Positions 8,849 through 17,226 of a stretch of 43,529 nucleotides of DNA are shown here, piece after piece. A program made the position numbers and the translations under genes. The notes beneath the pieces were generated by a model that was not told the DNA's origin, searched no databases, and saw only the letters and a list, made by a program, of their open reading frames with translations. Source of the DNA: a virus; IMG/VR virus record IMGVR_UViG_3300029319_007452, positions 1 to 43,529 of that record; one strand, given 5' to 3'. Every line of letters starts with the position of its first letter. The stretch's first letter is position 1.

Positions 8849-9565
8849 CTAATACAGAGTTATATGTTTTAGTTCCACAAGATTATTTACATATTCCTTT
8901 TCTGCCAATGGATTATGTCCTCTACTATAAGGTGTTATACTTTCAAAATAATGTTGTTCGTCCCAACCTTCTTGAAAAAAAGTAAATCCAAAAACTGAAA
9001 CATTACTTGACCATTGAAGTGCCATCAATATTGCAGTCAAACCTAAACTTATATCACCTATCCCCAATTTCTTTTCTGCCTCATCTATAAAATCTTGACG
9101 AATATATAATATTTTAGATTCTGTATTATAGTTCTTAATAATTCCTTGTATTGCTGCATATAATGGTTCTGCCTTTATTATAAAGTGTTGGTCTTTAAGA
9201 TTAGTAAGAAAATTATCTTCGTATGATGAAAATTGACCTGTTAAATCTCTCCAAAAAGATTTACCTGCTATAAATCTAAAGTCTGTTTTTGTTCCAACAT
9301 TTTTCTCAAAACCTTCTGTTTTTGCTAAATTACAACGAAAAACTATATCATGAGAGTCTATAAACTCTCCTTGTTCCTCAGATAATAACTTACCAGAATT
9401 ACCAACTACTGCAACAGATTGTTCCCTCTGAACCTCTTTTGTGATATGATTCAATTCTCTCATCCGTTTAACTAATTCGTCAAGAGAATATTGTGATGGA
9501 TATTCTAAATCACGACTACGAAATACTGATTCCATTTCATCAGTAGTATAAAAATATTTACTCAT
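8849..9565 (-). CDS. GT29-family sialyltransferase
   Basis: All four sialylmotifs of family GT29 can be seen in 238 residues. Motif L spans about 50-96, with VAVVGNSG (51-58), DSHDIVFRCN and VGTKTDF. Motif S spans about 170-195 (SLGLTAILMAL ... VFGF). Motif III is HYFE at 205-208, and motif VS is His217-xxxx-Glu222. GT29 transfers sialic acid from CMP-sialic acid and is best known from animals, where the domain is Golgi-anchored. Here the N-terminus is short and has no membrane anchor. With NeuA and NeuB nearby, donor synthesis and transfer are both encoded. The acceptor is unknown. It overlaps gmd by 8 bases. Confidence 0.85.
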   Translation of the reverse strand: MSKYFYTTDEMESVFRSRDLEYPSQYSLDELVKRMRELNHITKEVQREQSVAVVGNSGKLLSEEQGEFIDSHDIVFRCNLAKTEGFEKNVGTKTDFRFIAGKSFWRDLTGQFSSYEDNFLTNLKDQHFIIKAEPLYAAIQGIIKNYNTESKILYIRQDFIDEAEKKLGIGDISLGLTAILMALQWSSNVSVFGFTFFQEGWDEQHYFESITPYSRGHNPLAEKEYVNNLVELKHITLY

Positions 9566-10532
9566 ATATTTTTAACCAATGGTCAATCATATCATCCATC
9601 AATTCTTCAAAAGTGAATTCTGGTTCCCATCCTAAAGTATTTCTAAGTTTTGATGAATCACCACGAAGATATTTCAATTCTTCTGCTCTAAAAAATCTTT
9701 CATCAATAGTAACATAATCCTTATAATTTAAATCTAATTTATTAAATACATAATTACACATATCACCAACCGAATTGGTAACACCTGTAGCACATACAAA
9801 ATCATCAGGTGTGTCGTGATTCATAATCATATGCATTGCTCTTACATAATCCTTTGAATGTCCCCAATCACGATATGCTTCTAAGTTACCAAGTGGTAGT
9901 TTATCTCGTAATCCATTCTTAATTTGAACAGCAGACTTAACAACTTTATTAGTTACAAAGTTAGAACCTCGTCTTGGTGATTCGTGATTAAATAAAATAC
10001 CATTACAGGCGAATAATTTATAAGCGTGTCTGTAATGTTGTGTCATATTAAATCCAAATACCTTTGTACATCCGTAAGGACTCGTAGGGTGCATTGGTGT
10101 TGTTTCTCTCTGATATCCATCTTCATCTACTGAACGACCAAACATCTCTGATGATGACGCTTGGTAAAATTTTGCCGTTGGACAATTATTTCTCCACGCT
10201 TCTAATATATTGACAATACCAAGTGCGTTTGCCTGAACTGTATATTGTGGTATATCAAAACTTATCCTAACATGACTTTGTGCTGCTATATTATATATTT
10301 CATCTGGTTGTATAGTTCGTATTAATCTTTCTAATGAACTGATATCAGTTAAATCTCCGTAGAAAGTTTCTACTCCATTTCCAACTAAATCATCAATTCT
10401 ATTTTCTTGATTTTCTGCTACAGAATTTCTCCTTACAATTCCATAAATTTCATAATCCTTTTCCAATAATAACTCAGCTAAATAACTACCATCTTGTCCA
10501 TTAATACCTGTTATAAATGCTTTTTTCTTCAT
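9558..10532 (-). CDS. gmd: GDP-mannose 4,6-dehydratase
   Basis: This SDR enzyme converts GDP-D-mannose to GDP-4-keto-6-deoxy-D-mannose, the entry point to GDP-fucose, colitose, rhamnose and perosamine. Within 324 residues it shows GINGQDGSYLAE (9-20) for NADP, the SSSEMFG block (126-132), Tyr153-xxx-Lys157, and the FNHESPRRG segment (181-189) diagnostic of Gmd. The length is close to bacterial Gmd (about 320-370). It has an ATGA overlap with the short DegT-fold gene upstream and lies in the same operon as an Fcl-like enzyme and a GT11 fucosyltransferase. The substrate GDP-mannose must come from the host, as no ManB or ManC is seen here. Confidence 0.95.
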   Translation of the reverse strand: MKKKAFITGINGQDGSYLAELLLEKDYEIYGIVRRNSVAENQENRIDDLVGNGVETFYGDLTDISSLERLIRTIQPDEIYNIAAQSHVRISFDIPQYTVQANALGIVNILEAWRNNCPTAKFYQASSSEMFGRSVDEDGYQRETTPMHPTSPYGCTKVFGFNMTQHYRHAYKLFACNGILFNHESPRRGSNFVTNKVVKSAVQIKNGLRDKLPLGNLEAYRDWGHSKDYVRAMHMIMNHDTPDDFVCATGVTNSVGDMCNYVFNKLDLNYKDYVTIDERFFRAEELKYLRGDSSKLRNTLGWEPEFTFEELMDDMIDHWLKIYE

Positions 10533-11329
10533 TTCAAAAATTCTCCTTGTGAAACATCAAATCCTACTTCCTTTTCTAAATATGGTTCAAATACTTTTTT
10601 ATCAGACAAATCAGAATAAGTAGTGGAACTTCCCGTATCCTCATTCTCATCTGGTACTGAATCCATTAACATAATACCTCGTGCTGCATCTTCGGGTGTC
10701 ATATACATATGCCAACCTATCATTGCAAATTCATCATCCATATAATATTCTCTTAAATTCCTACCATCATAAGATGCATATTTAAACCATTCATATGCTT
10801 CTTTATCATCAGTCAATATCATACCACCTCTTCCAATCGGTATTCTTTTTTTAATTTGAAATGATACCACTTGTATTGCATCATCTCCCACATACATTCC
10901 TTTTGTCCATCTTGTGGCTCCATCCCAAATATTGTATGGTTTTAATTGATAAACACCACTCCATTCGGTATCTTCAAATTTTAATTTACATCCTGCATGT
11001 ATAATTTGCATTGGTGGTGAAACATATGTTCTACTTGGTATCGTAATTGTTCCCCCAACTCCAACATATTTCATTGCCAAAAATAATCCATTAGAACAAC
11101 AATCAACCGAACAGGCATATTTACTACCAGCAAATTTAGCAACCTTATCTTCAAACATATCCACTACATCTCGTGGATCATCCCAATCATATCCCAATTC
11201 TTTTACTTGGTCAAGTTCTGGTCTTTGGAACTCTTTTGGAATTTTCCCAACTGGCCAACTTGTATAATGAATATCCTCACCATACTCATTACGAGTTTCT
11301 TCCTTTTTAAGTCCTTGATAATTTCCCAT
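10529..11329 (-). CDS. Short DegT/DnrJ-family aminotransferase-like protein
   Basis: The 266-residue protein keeps the core of a DegT/DnrJ PLP aminotransferase. It has CCSNGL near 77-82, Asp136 (IWDGATR) for the PLP ring nitrogen, and SFQIKKRIPIGRGG at 156-169, where Lys161 is in the Schiff-base position. Unlike the other DegT protein in this window it therefore has the lysine. It is about 100 residues shorter than the usual 370-390: the small C-terminal domain is largely missing and an acidic DENED region follows. It may be a compact phage version or a partly decayed enzyme. Next to gmd, amination of a GDP-4-keto sugar (perosamine-like) is possible but unproven. Confidence 0.72.
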   Translation of the reverse strand: MGNYQGLKKEETRNEYGEDIHYTSWPVGKIPKEFQRPELDQVKELGYDWDDPRDVVDMFEDKVAKFAGSKYACSVDCCSNGLFLAMKYVGVGGTITIPSRTYVSPPMQIIHAGCKLKFEDTEWSGVYQLKPYNIWDGATRWTKGMYVGDDAIQVVSFQIKKRIPIGRGGMILTDDKEAYEWFKYASYDGRNLREYYMDDEFAMIGWHMYMTPEDAARGIMLMDSVPDENEDTGSSTTYSDLSDKKVFEPYLEKEVGFDVSQGEFLK

Positions 11330-11338
11330 TACTTTCTC

Positions 11339-11875
11339 CTACTTTAAACACTCTACATTCAAACTCATTAATGTTCCATTCTCCTTATCCATATGTGGCA
11401 AATATGCCTGTGAATGGTCATCAAATTCTGAATGTTCAGTATTTTCCCAATCATATTTTTTTACTTCTTTCATTCCTACACTCTCTAACAATTTTTTTAT
11501 ACTATCAAAGTCATACACGGTCTTGTGATATATTGTTTTATCTGACATTGGCATCTTACCATATAATACTCCAAGAAAATTATCTAAAGGATATTCTCCA
11601 CTTGAATACAAATTTGCATATACTTCAAAATCAGGAACTGCTAATCTCATAACCCCATTTGGTTTCAAAACCTCTTTCCACCTTTCCAGTAACGGAATAA
11701 CTTCTTCCCTATCTAAATATTCAATAAAATGAGAAGCGTAAATTAAATCTGCAGTATTACTTTCATATTCTGTAATAAAAATATCATTTGAATCAAGATG
11801 GTCGTAATCTCCACCATCAACATGAACCCAATCATTACCAAAATTTCTCCAACCACAACCTATATTAAATTTCAT
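11339..11875 (-). CDS. Class I SAM-dependent methyltransferase (type 11-like)
   Basis: The 178-residue protein starts directly with the SAM loop FNIGCGWRNF (3-12). A DGGDYDH acidic segment and ASHFIEYLDREEV, the characteristic motif after the active-site strand, follow. Then comes LKPNGVMRLAVPDFE, the motif of predicted SAM methyltransferases in polysaccharide clusters. It is compact and lacks an N-terminal extension. The gene overlaps the cupin gene upstream of it by 11 bases and lies in the sugar operon, so O- or N-methylation of a sugar is likely. The substrate cannot be inferred. Confidence 0.72.
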   Translation of the reverse strand: MKFNIGCGWRNFGNDWVHVDGGDYDHLDSNDIFITEYESNTADLIYASHFIEYLDREEVIPLLERWKEVLKPNGVMRLAVPDFEVYANLYSSGEYPLDNFLGVLYGKMPMSDKTIYHKTVYDFDSIKKLLESVGMKEVKKYDWENTEHSEFDDHSQAYLPHMDKENGTLMSLNVECLK

Positions 11876-12296
11876 CTAAAAACTCCTTGTCCAATTTTCT
11901 TCCCTTATACGGACCTGTTTTATATTCATAAACTAATGTATCATCTTCTAATATTAAATAGGTATGACCACCACCTAAAGTCACAGAACAATCGCCTTGT
12001 TTCAAAATTGGTTTACCCAACAAAGTTCCATCTGTATCATAAAAATTACATTCAACACTACCTTTTACTACAACCCACGATTCTTGTGCTATAACTTTAT
12101 CCTCACCATCTTTCCAAATATGTTGATGTGGTCTGAATGTATGTCCTGTTTTCATATTCATAGAAGATAATTGTAAAAACTCATCTGTCCCCACAATATC
12201 TCGTCTGTGGCCATCCTCAATCGTATGAAATTCATCTACCTTATGTATAATATGTAATAATCTATCAGGATCTACTTTTGAATATAAAAACTCCAT
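11865..12296 (-). CDS. Cupin-fold sugar-cluster protein (WbuC-like)
   Basis: The 143-residue protein has a single cupin barrel. HQHIW supplies the first metal-binding His pair, a GDCSVTLGGGH strand-turn the later His, and the end has a GPYKGR...DKEF motif common in cupins of O-antigen clusters. It may isomerise or epimerise a sugar or nucleotide sugar; WbuC-type proteins lack a firm function. An in-frame ATG at 12335 would give 156 residues, but I choose 12296. There the ATG overlaps the upstream stop as TAATG and has a strong AAAGGAG five bases before it. The longer start would overlap the fucosyltransferase gene by 40 bases. Confidence 0.68.
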   Translation of the reverse strand: MEFLYSKVDPDRLLHIIHKVDEFHTIEDGHRRDIVGTDEFLQLSSMNMKTGHTFRPHQHIWKDGEDKVIAQESWVVVKGSVECNFYDTDGTLLGKPILKQGDCSVTLGGGHTYLILEDDTLVYEYKTGPYKGRKLDKEFLDEI

Positions 12297-13063
12297 TAGT
12301 TCTCCTTTAACGGAAATGGAATAATTCCATTCCATTTATCATAATCAGTTTCACCAAGTCTAATCATCCCATTATAATGATTTGGTTGCCATTCTTTATT
12401 AAACCATACTTGAGATGCATCACTCAACAAGGATGCCCACCAAGAAAAAGTACTATTAGAAAATAAAATCTTATCAAAACTACGAATAAAATTAAAATCG
12501 AAAAGTGTTTCTGCCATATATTTTTTCCAATCTTGATTAGTACTAACATTTACAGACGATGGTATTTCAGCATTATAATATGACTTAAAGGCCTTTGCAT
12601 CTTCAGAATCAGAACCATCTGTGATTAAATATAATTTATCAAATGATATTTCGTTATCCTCTATTGCCCTTTTATACCACTCAAATGGTGTATGTATATT
12701 GGGTCCATTATCTCCTAATCTTAAATGAACAACTAAATCATCAATATTTGTTTTTTCTACCTTTGGATAATAAGTCCTAATCTCATTCAAATAAGGTTTA
12801 TAATTATGTGGATTTTCTAACTCTACAGCCTGAGTCTTATTATAATCAATATTAACTCTTATATTTTCCGATTGATATTTTACAATATCTTGAGGATCAT
12901 TTATAAAACCATAATCAAGTAAAGATGTTCCTTTCCAACTATCCATTGTACCACTATAAGTTAATGAACATTTTAATTGTTTTGATAATATTCTACCGTG
13001 AGTATACTGAAATAACTGATTACCAAATCCATTTTTCCATATGATATTAACACAATCAGACAT
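12296..13063 (-). CDS. GT11 alpha-1,2-fucosyltransferase-like protein
   Basis: The 255-residue protein carries the GT11 signatures: NGFGNQLFQY at 11-20, HLRLGD at 113-118 (the HxRxGD GDP-binding motif), and SNSTFSWWA at 202-210. Family members transfer L-fucose from GDP-fucose, usually in alpha-1,2 linkage, and related enzymes can use other GDP-6-deoxyhexoses. This matches the Gmd and Fcl-like enzymes in the same operon, so it is the likely user of their product, whether fucose or a dideoxy relative. It has no signal peptide and would act in the cytoplasm. A GGAAGA sits six bases before the ATG. Confidence 0.88.
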   Translation of the reverse strand: MSDCVNIIWKNGFGNQLFQYTHGRILSKQLKCSLTYSGTMDSWKGTSLLDYGFINDPQDIVKYQSENIRVNIDYNKTQAVELENPHNYKPYLNEIRTYYPKVEKTNIDDLVVHLRLGDNGPNIHTPFEWYKRAIEDNEISFDKLYLITDGSDSEDAKAFKSYYNAEIPSSVNVSTNQDWKKYMAETLFDFNFIRSFDKILFSNSTFSWWASLLSDASQVWFNKEWQPNHYNGMIRLGETDYDKWNGIIPFPLKEN

Positions 13064-13838
13064 TTAATTCTTCCAACATTTCTTTTTTATATTTATACCA
13101 AAGTTCACTCAAAACATTAGCATCTTCTTTTTCTTCCCAAGGCTTTGGATATGGTTTCCTACCTTGACTTGTATCTGGAAGTGCACCTGCCCAATGAATA
13201 ATTTTTGTAGTATCTGTGATACCATATTCATGTATTACTCTATTAGAATCCGTGTGTGGTGCAACTTTCCAATTATAATCGTCTGATATTAAATTGAATT
13301 TCGGTACAACATGATTTATCATATGCTGAGTAAATAATCTTGTTTGTCCCATAGTATTAACACATTCAACTAATTCATTATATACTTCTTCACTCAACCA
13401 ATTTTTACCAATAACCATTAACCCACAATTAATATCGTCAGGACTACCACCACACCCTGAAACATACTCATTTGGTGCAGTTTCTATTCCTTCAGAGATA
13501 TCTCTAATACATAACATATCACAATCGAAAAAGAAAACCTTTTCATATTCCGTTGGTCTAAAACACTCCAACGATAAAAATGCTACTCTATGTTTTGGAT
13601 ACTGAACTGGTGCATCCATATAACTCTGATTATAAATATCTTCAAATTCTACATGAGGAACAAGTTTTTTGATCTTTTCTCTGTTCTCAACTGATAAGTC
13701 GGAAATTGCACTACTATGTAATATCTTCATTGGATATTCCATAAAATCCTTAACATTCTTTTTCATTGAATAAATCATAACAAGTGCACCATCAATGAAC
13801 TTGTCATCCAAATGTGTCATAAATAAAATATTTTTCAT
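13056..13838 (-). CDS. GT8-family glycosyltransferase
   Basis: In 260 residues it shows the GT8/glycogenin layout. An N-terminal strand with ALVMIYSM is followed by FFFDCDML, with the metal-binding DxD at Asp105/Asp107. Then come a DINCGLMVIG segment around 134-143 and a C-terminal IIHWAG close to PYPKPW. The His of IIHWAG is a metal ligand in GT8 enzymes. GT8 members use UDP-glucose or UDP-galactose in LPS core synthesis. The linkage here is unknown. It overlaps the GT11 gene by 8 bases and belongs to the same translation-coupled run. Confidence 0.82.
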   Translation of the reverse strand: MKNILFMTHLDDKFIDGALVMIYSMKKNVKDFMEYPMKILHSSAISDLSVENREKIKKLVPHVEFEDIYNQSYMDAPVQYPKHRVAFLSLECFRPTEYEKVFFFDCDMLCIRDISEGIETAPNEYVSGCGGSPDDINCGLMVIGKNWLSEEVYNELVECVNTMGQTRLFTQHMINHVVPKFNLISDDYNWKVAPHTDSNRVIHEYGITDTTKIIHWAGALPDTSQGRKPYPKPWEEKEDANVLSELWYKYKKEMLEELNV

Positions 13839-13848
13839 TTACTTTCTC

Positions 13849-14655
13849 CTATATTCCGTCATATGGAAAATGCCATTTCTTATCTTTAACATAACCACAT
13901 CTTATATTATTATCGATTATTTTTTTCTCATACATTTCTTTAACTACATTAGGATCCATATAATTATCACCATTGTTTTTCCAAGCGTAATTGGAATTGT
14001 GAAAATTAAATCTATCCATTGTACTTCTCCAAATAGTATTTGTACTAAAAACTGGAGCATCATCAGGAGGACCATCTCCTTTTGTTGCTAAAATATGATA
14101 TCCATCATTAATCCCAACTTCACCACCTTCACCTTCAAATTCCCAAGGTGTAAGTCCTGGTTTTAAATATTTTAACCAATAGTCTTTTCTCCATATACAA
14201 GGTCCAAGTAATGAAAGTCTGTACAATGAGTCTTGTCGTGCTTCAATTATTTTTAATCCATCAACTTCATCAAAACCTCTATGTGGTCTATTAACTGTAT
14301 CTCTCGTGAGATTAATTCTACCGACCTTTGGATTTTCTAAAAATTTAGACAATTTATCATATCTCTCAAAATTAGTGTAATCTACTAACATCGAATCATC
14401 AGTACTTATCATAATATGTTCATCATCAATTGAATTAAAAAAATTATTTAAATCTCTACTCCAATTATCTAATCTATCACTATTACCAACCGTAATAAAA
14501 TCAAAATTATCAGGTAATTCATGAGTTGGTTTTTCATACCCAAGATAAACTACTTTCTGTGGTCTATTCCAAAATTTATTAAACAAAAATGCATATGGTT
14601 TAATTAAATGTCTATAACGATCACAAGTTGGTACATATAAAGTTAAATCTTTCAT
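13849..14655 (-). CDS. Putative glycosyltransferase (GT-A-like)
   Basis: The 268-residue protein opens with DLTLYVPTCDRYRHL, the typical first strand of GT2-like enzymes, and has HIMISTDDSMLVD around residues 78-90, a plausible DxD site. After that the sequence is family-specific, with an EGEGG segment and several Trp-rich stretches. No signal peptide or membrane span is visible. Its stop-start junction with the next gene is an ATGA overlap, and both neighbours look like glycosyltransferases, which supports the role. Sequence alone does not show donor or acceptor. I am fairly sure of the fold but not of activity. Confidence 0.6.
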   Translation of the reverse strand: MKDLTLYVPTCDRYRHLIKPYAFLFNKFWNRPQKVVYLGYEKPTHELPDNFDFITVGNSDRLDNWSRDLNNFFNSIDDEHIMISTDDSMLVDYTNFERYDKLSKFLENPKVGRINLTRDTVNRPHRGFDEVDGLKIIEARQDSLYRLSLLGPCIWRKDYWLKYLKPGLTPWEFEGEGGEVGINDGYHILATKGDGPPDDAPVFSTNTIWRSTMDRFNFHNSNYAWKNNGDNYMDPNVVKEMYEKKIIDNNIRCGYVKDKKWHFPYDGI

Positions 14656-15338
14656 TTATTTAAAGTAGTTTCAGTTGATGGCTGTTCGTGCATTATTATA
14701 ATATCTTTAGGAACTGCACATAATACATCATCTCCCCATTTCCTAACACCATTATTATAATTCTCTTGAAATATATCTTCATAATGATGTGGAAGATTTA
14801 AAGGAAATCTATTTGGTCCATGTTGTTTTAATTCAATTAATTTTTCTTTTAACATATCAGTTTTATATAACGCATCTACTGATAAAGAAGAACCAGGTGA
14901 TTTTGATGCAGGATACAACCACAACTTATTACCTTCTTCATATCCACCATGATATTGTTCTTGTGTATATTTCCACAACCTACCTATTGGCATATAACTC
15001 ACATCCCTCTCAACAACTTCATTCATTATCTCAACCCAATCATTGTTTGTTATTCTATAATCAAAATCTTCACATAAAATTAAAGTGTATGGTGTTTTAA
15101 CCTTTTCTATAAGTTCAAGTGTAACCTCACCCCAATTTGATGTCAAATTATTGAAAAAATTTAATTTTTGTACATTAACATTATAAACATCTGATACTTG
15201 AAAGTAATTATCAAGAATTCCATAATTAATAAAAAAATCATAATCTTTGAATACCATAGACATTTTAGGAACTTCTCGTTCTATCAAAGCTAATCTATCT
15301 GATTGAGTACAGATAAAATTTTGTACTACTGACATCAT
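14652..15338 (-). CDS. Putative glycosyltransferase-like protein
   Basis: The 228-residue protein has a middle segment TPYTLILCEDFDYRI (around 81-95) that looks like the central strand and acidic metal site of GT-A enzymes. A YMPIGRLWKY segment and a PHHYEDIF segment follow. The N-terminus (VVQNFICTQSDRLALIE) also fits a glycosyltransferase-like strand-helix start. There is no recognised family motif beyond that. Two adjacent ATG codons (15338 and 15335) begin the frame; the first gives an ATGA overlap with the upstream fusion gene. It is probably part of the glycan pathway by position. A non-catalytic or novel-fold protein cannot be excluded. Confidence 0.52.
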   Translation of the reverse strand: MMSVVQNFICTQSDRLALIEREVPKMSMVFKDYDFFINYGILDNYFQVSDVYNVNVQKLNFFNNLTSNWGEVTLELIEKVKTPYTLILCEDFDYRITNNDWVEIMNEVVERDVSYMPIGRLWKYTQEQYHGGYEEGNKLWLYPASKSPGSSLSVDALYKTDMLKEKLIELKQHGPNRFPLNLPHHYEDIFQENYNNGVRKWGDDVLCAVPKDIIIMHEQPSTETTLNK

Positions 15339-16837
15339 AAGTAAATTTCTCCCTCTACGAAATTATGTGATAAAGGAAATTGTCTTTGTGATTCATAACA
15401 TTTGGAATATCTGACTACAAGATGATTTGTACCACATTGATTTGATAAATTAACTTTTGCCTTAGATTTTATATACAACTGAATCCTTAAATCAATATGT
15501 TTCATATCTAATACTTTATCTATCCAATCAAATGGTGTTTCTGAAATAGGTTTGGCTGACCAATAAAAATAAGGTAGTTGATGTTCTGTCAATACATTCG
15601 TAAAGTTTTGAACATCTCGGTCATAAGTTTCTTGATGATGTTTTCCATATTGAGTACCAAATCTATCAGAAATCAATAGACAACCAAAGTTAGGAATTGG
15701 TGATGGCCATTCAAATTTACCACCTTTTATATGTTCTAAGATTATCTTATCTCCAAACATTTTTTCTTCATCAGACCAATACATTTCTGGTTGTGAATCA
15801 CTCATTTCTTCTTCCGTAAATTGCCAAAACTCTAACATTTGTTTGATAAGTGGAATATCTGTATTGTCTTTATCATATATTCGATAGTGGTCATGGAATA
15901 CATCACCACTAATCTCATCAACAAACTCATCTACAAATGGATTATTATCAAATACTACATGAACATTATCGTGGTCTTTACCAAATAGTTTTTTTAATAA
16001 TTTTTTAGATGGAACAACTACTTTACAATCAGGATACTTTTCTTTCAATAATCGAGGCATTGCTGATACGATTCCCCAATCACCGATTCCGTGTGCTGTT
16101 CTCATAACCATAAACTCTTGTTTATCTAAATATTCATCGGGTATTCTAAAACCATCTGATTTTTCAAAACCCAATTGTAAAACTTTATCAACAATGTGAA
16201 GTTCATTATCTAAAATTCTATAAAAATTTTGACTTGGTATATATCTGTATTTACAAATAACACCCTCTTCTGCCTTTAACAATTTACCTGGTCTACAATC
16301 AGAACCCTTATCTTCACCAATATACTTAACCATTCCAAATGTTGGATGTTCTTGTACATATTGGTCAACAGCATCTTTCACATCCTTTTCTCTATGTGGT
16401 GGTTTAGGTAATCCATAGTCATCAAATACTAATATAAGTTCCTCATTTGGTTTAACTAATTGTAATGATTTCTGTATGTCATGCATTACATTTGGATATT
16501 CATGAACACAATCAATAAAAACTACATCAATATTCTCGAAGTTCCAATCTGATTGATAAACATCCTTCTGTAAAAATTCAATGTTATCTCTATCTTTATT
16601 TACATTTTCTGCAAATTTCAACAAATCCCAATCGTATTCACAAGATATAACCTTTTTAAACAAGAAACTCAATATTCTTGTTGTGTATCCCCTATTAGTT
16701 CCTATTTCTAAGCAAGTCTTATCTTGCCAATCCTCTCCAAAAAATTCAATTAAATCTCTTTTAAATTTTAGAGATGTTGTATCTTTATCCTGTCTTTTAT
16801 CAGGAATATCTTTTAATATCTTATCAACATCTACCAC
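15335..16837 (-). CDS. Fused SAM methyltransferase and GT9-like glycosyltransferase
   Basis: The 500-residue protein has two parts. Residues about 1-195 are a class I methyltransferase of the Methyltransf_24 kind: CLEIGTNRGYTT (SAM loop), VISCEYD, VVFIDCVHEYPNV and LVFDDYG. Residues about 240-500 resemble heptosyltransferase-like GT9 or another GT-B protein, opening MRTAHGIGDWGIVSAMPRLL and ending with a QLYIKSKAKVNLSNQCGTNHL segment that looks like a nucleotide-sugar site. The start is GTG at 16837: no in-frame ATG lies nearby, and GGGAGG stands four to five bases upstream. It may methylate and add the same sugar, which is inference. The glycosyltransferase half is less certain than the methyltransferase half. 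Confidence 0.7.
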   Translation of the reverse strand: MVDVDKILKDIPDKRQDKDTTSLKFKRDLIEFFGEDWQDKTCLEIGTNRGYTTRILSFLFKKVISCEYDWDLLKFAENVNKDRDNIEFLQKDVYQSDWNFENIDVVFIDCVHEYPNVMHDIQKSLQLVKPNEELILVFDDYGLPKPPHREKDVKDAVDQYVQEHPTFGMVKYIGEDKGSDCRPGKLLKAEEGVICKYRYIPSQNFYRILDNELHIVDKVLQLGFEKSDGFRIPDEYLDKQEFMVMRTAHGIGDWGIVSAMPRLLKEKYPDCKVVVPSKKLLKKLFGKDHDNVHVVFDNNPFVDEFVDEISGDVFHDHYRIYDKDNTDIPLIKQMLEFWQFTEEEMSDSQPEMYWSDEEKMFGDKIILEHIKGGKFEWPSPIPNFGCLLISDRFGTQYGKHHQETYDRDVQNFTNVLTEHQLPYFYWSAKPISETPFDWIDKVLDMKHIDLRIQLYIKSKAKVNLSNQCGTNHLVVRYSKCYESQRQFPLSHNFVEGEIYL

Positions 16838-17226
16838 GAAACCTCCCAGTCCTTAAACTCTGCAGCTATACAATCTACTTTGTAATCTTTTCTACCACCA
16901 TCTTCAAGTTGGTCTTGTATTTTATTTTTTGCTGTATTTCTAATACCATTTAATCCGTGAGTCAATCCAAGATTACCATCACCTTCACCAGCTCTGTATT
17001 TAGTTTCGTTATACCAAATATGAGTATTCATTTGTGCCAATACTATGATTGCTCTAATCATTTCACCTGTTGGTTTTTCCCAATTCATAAGTTCATTTAA
17101 ATCGTGAACTATGTCTTGGATTTCTTTAGCGTACTCTTCCTTATGTTCTGCTATAAACACCTCTTTTAATTGTATGATAGAAAGTCTATCTATCAGTTCA
17201 CTTATTGTTGGTAAATATTTTCTCAT
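16831..17226 (-). CDS. Conserved phage-type protein, possibly DUF4254-like
   Basis: I do not recognise a firm function for this 131-residue protein. It is largely helical by appearance, beginning MRKYLPTISELIDRLSIIQLKE, then a long charged helix, an IRAIIVLAQMNTHIWYNE segment and a C-terminal NKIQDQLEDG. The pattern recalls small helical phage proteins such as DUF4254, but the match is weak. Its first ten residues resemble those of the adjacent upstream sulfotransferase-like gene (MRKYxPxISE). It is joined to both neighbours by short overlaps (ATGA upstream, 7 bases downstream). It has no signal peptide, zinc site or membrane span. Confidence 0.6.
   Translation of the reverse strand: MRKYLPTISELIDRLSIIQLKEVFIAEHKEEYAKEIQDIVHDLNELMNWEKPTGEMIRAIIVLAQMNTHIWYNETKYRAGEGDGNLGLTHGLNGIRNTAKNKIQDQLEDGGRKDYKVDCIAAEFKDWEVSW

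Noticed and set aside
13090-13097. TATAAATA on the minus strand, identical to the T4 late promoter, 27 bases before the GT11 gene.
   Set aside because: AT-only 8-mers occur several times per strand by chance in such DNA; other copies (1408-1415, about 4285-4292) sit inside genes with no start nearby. Not enough to call a promoter.
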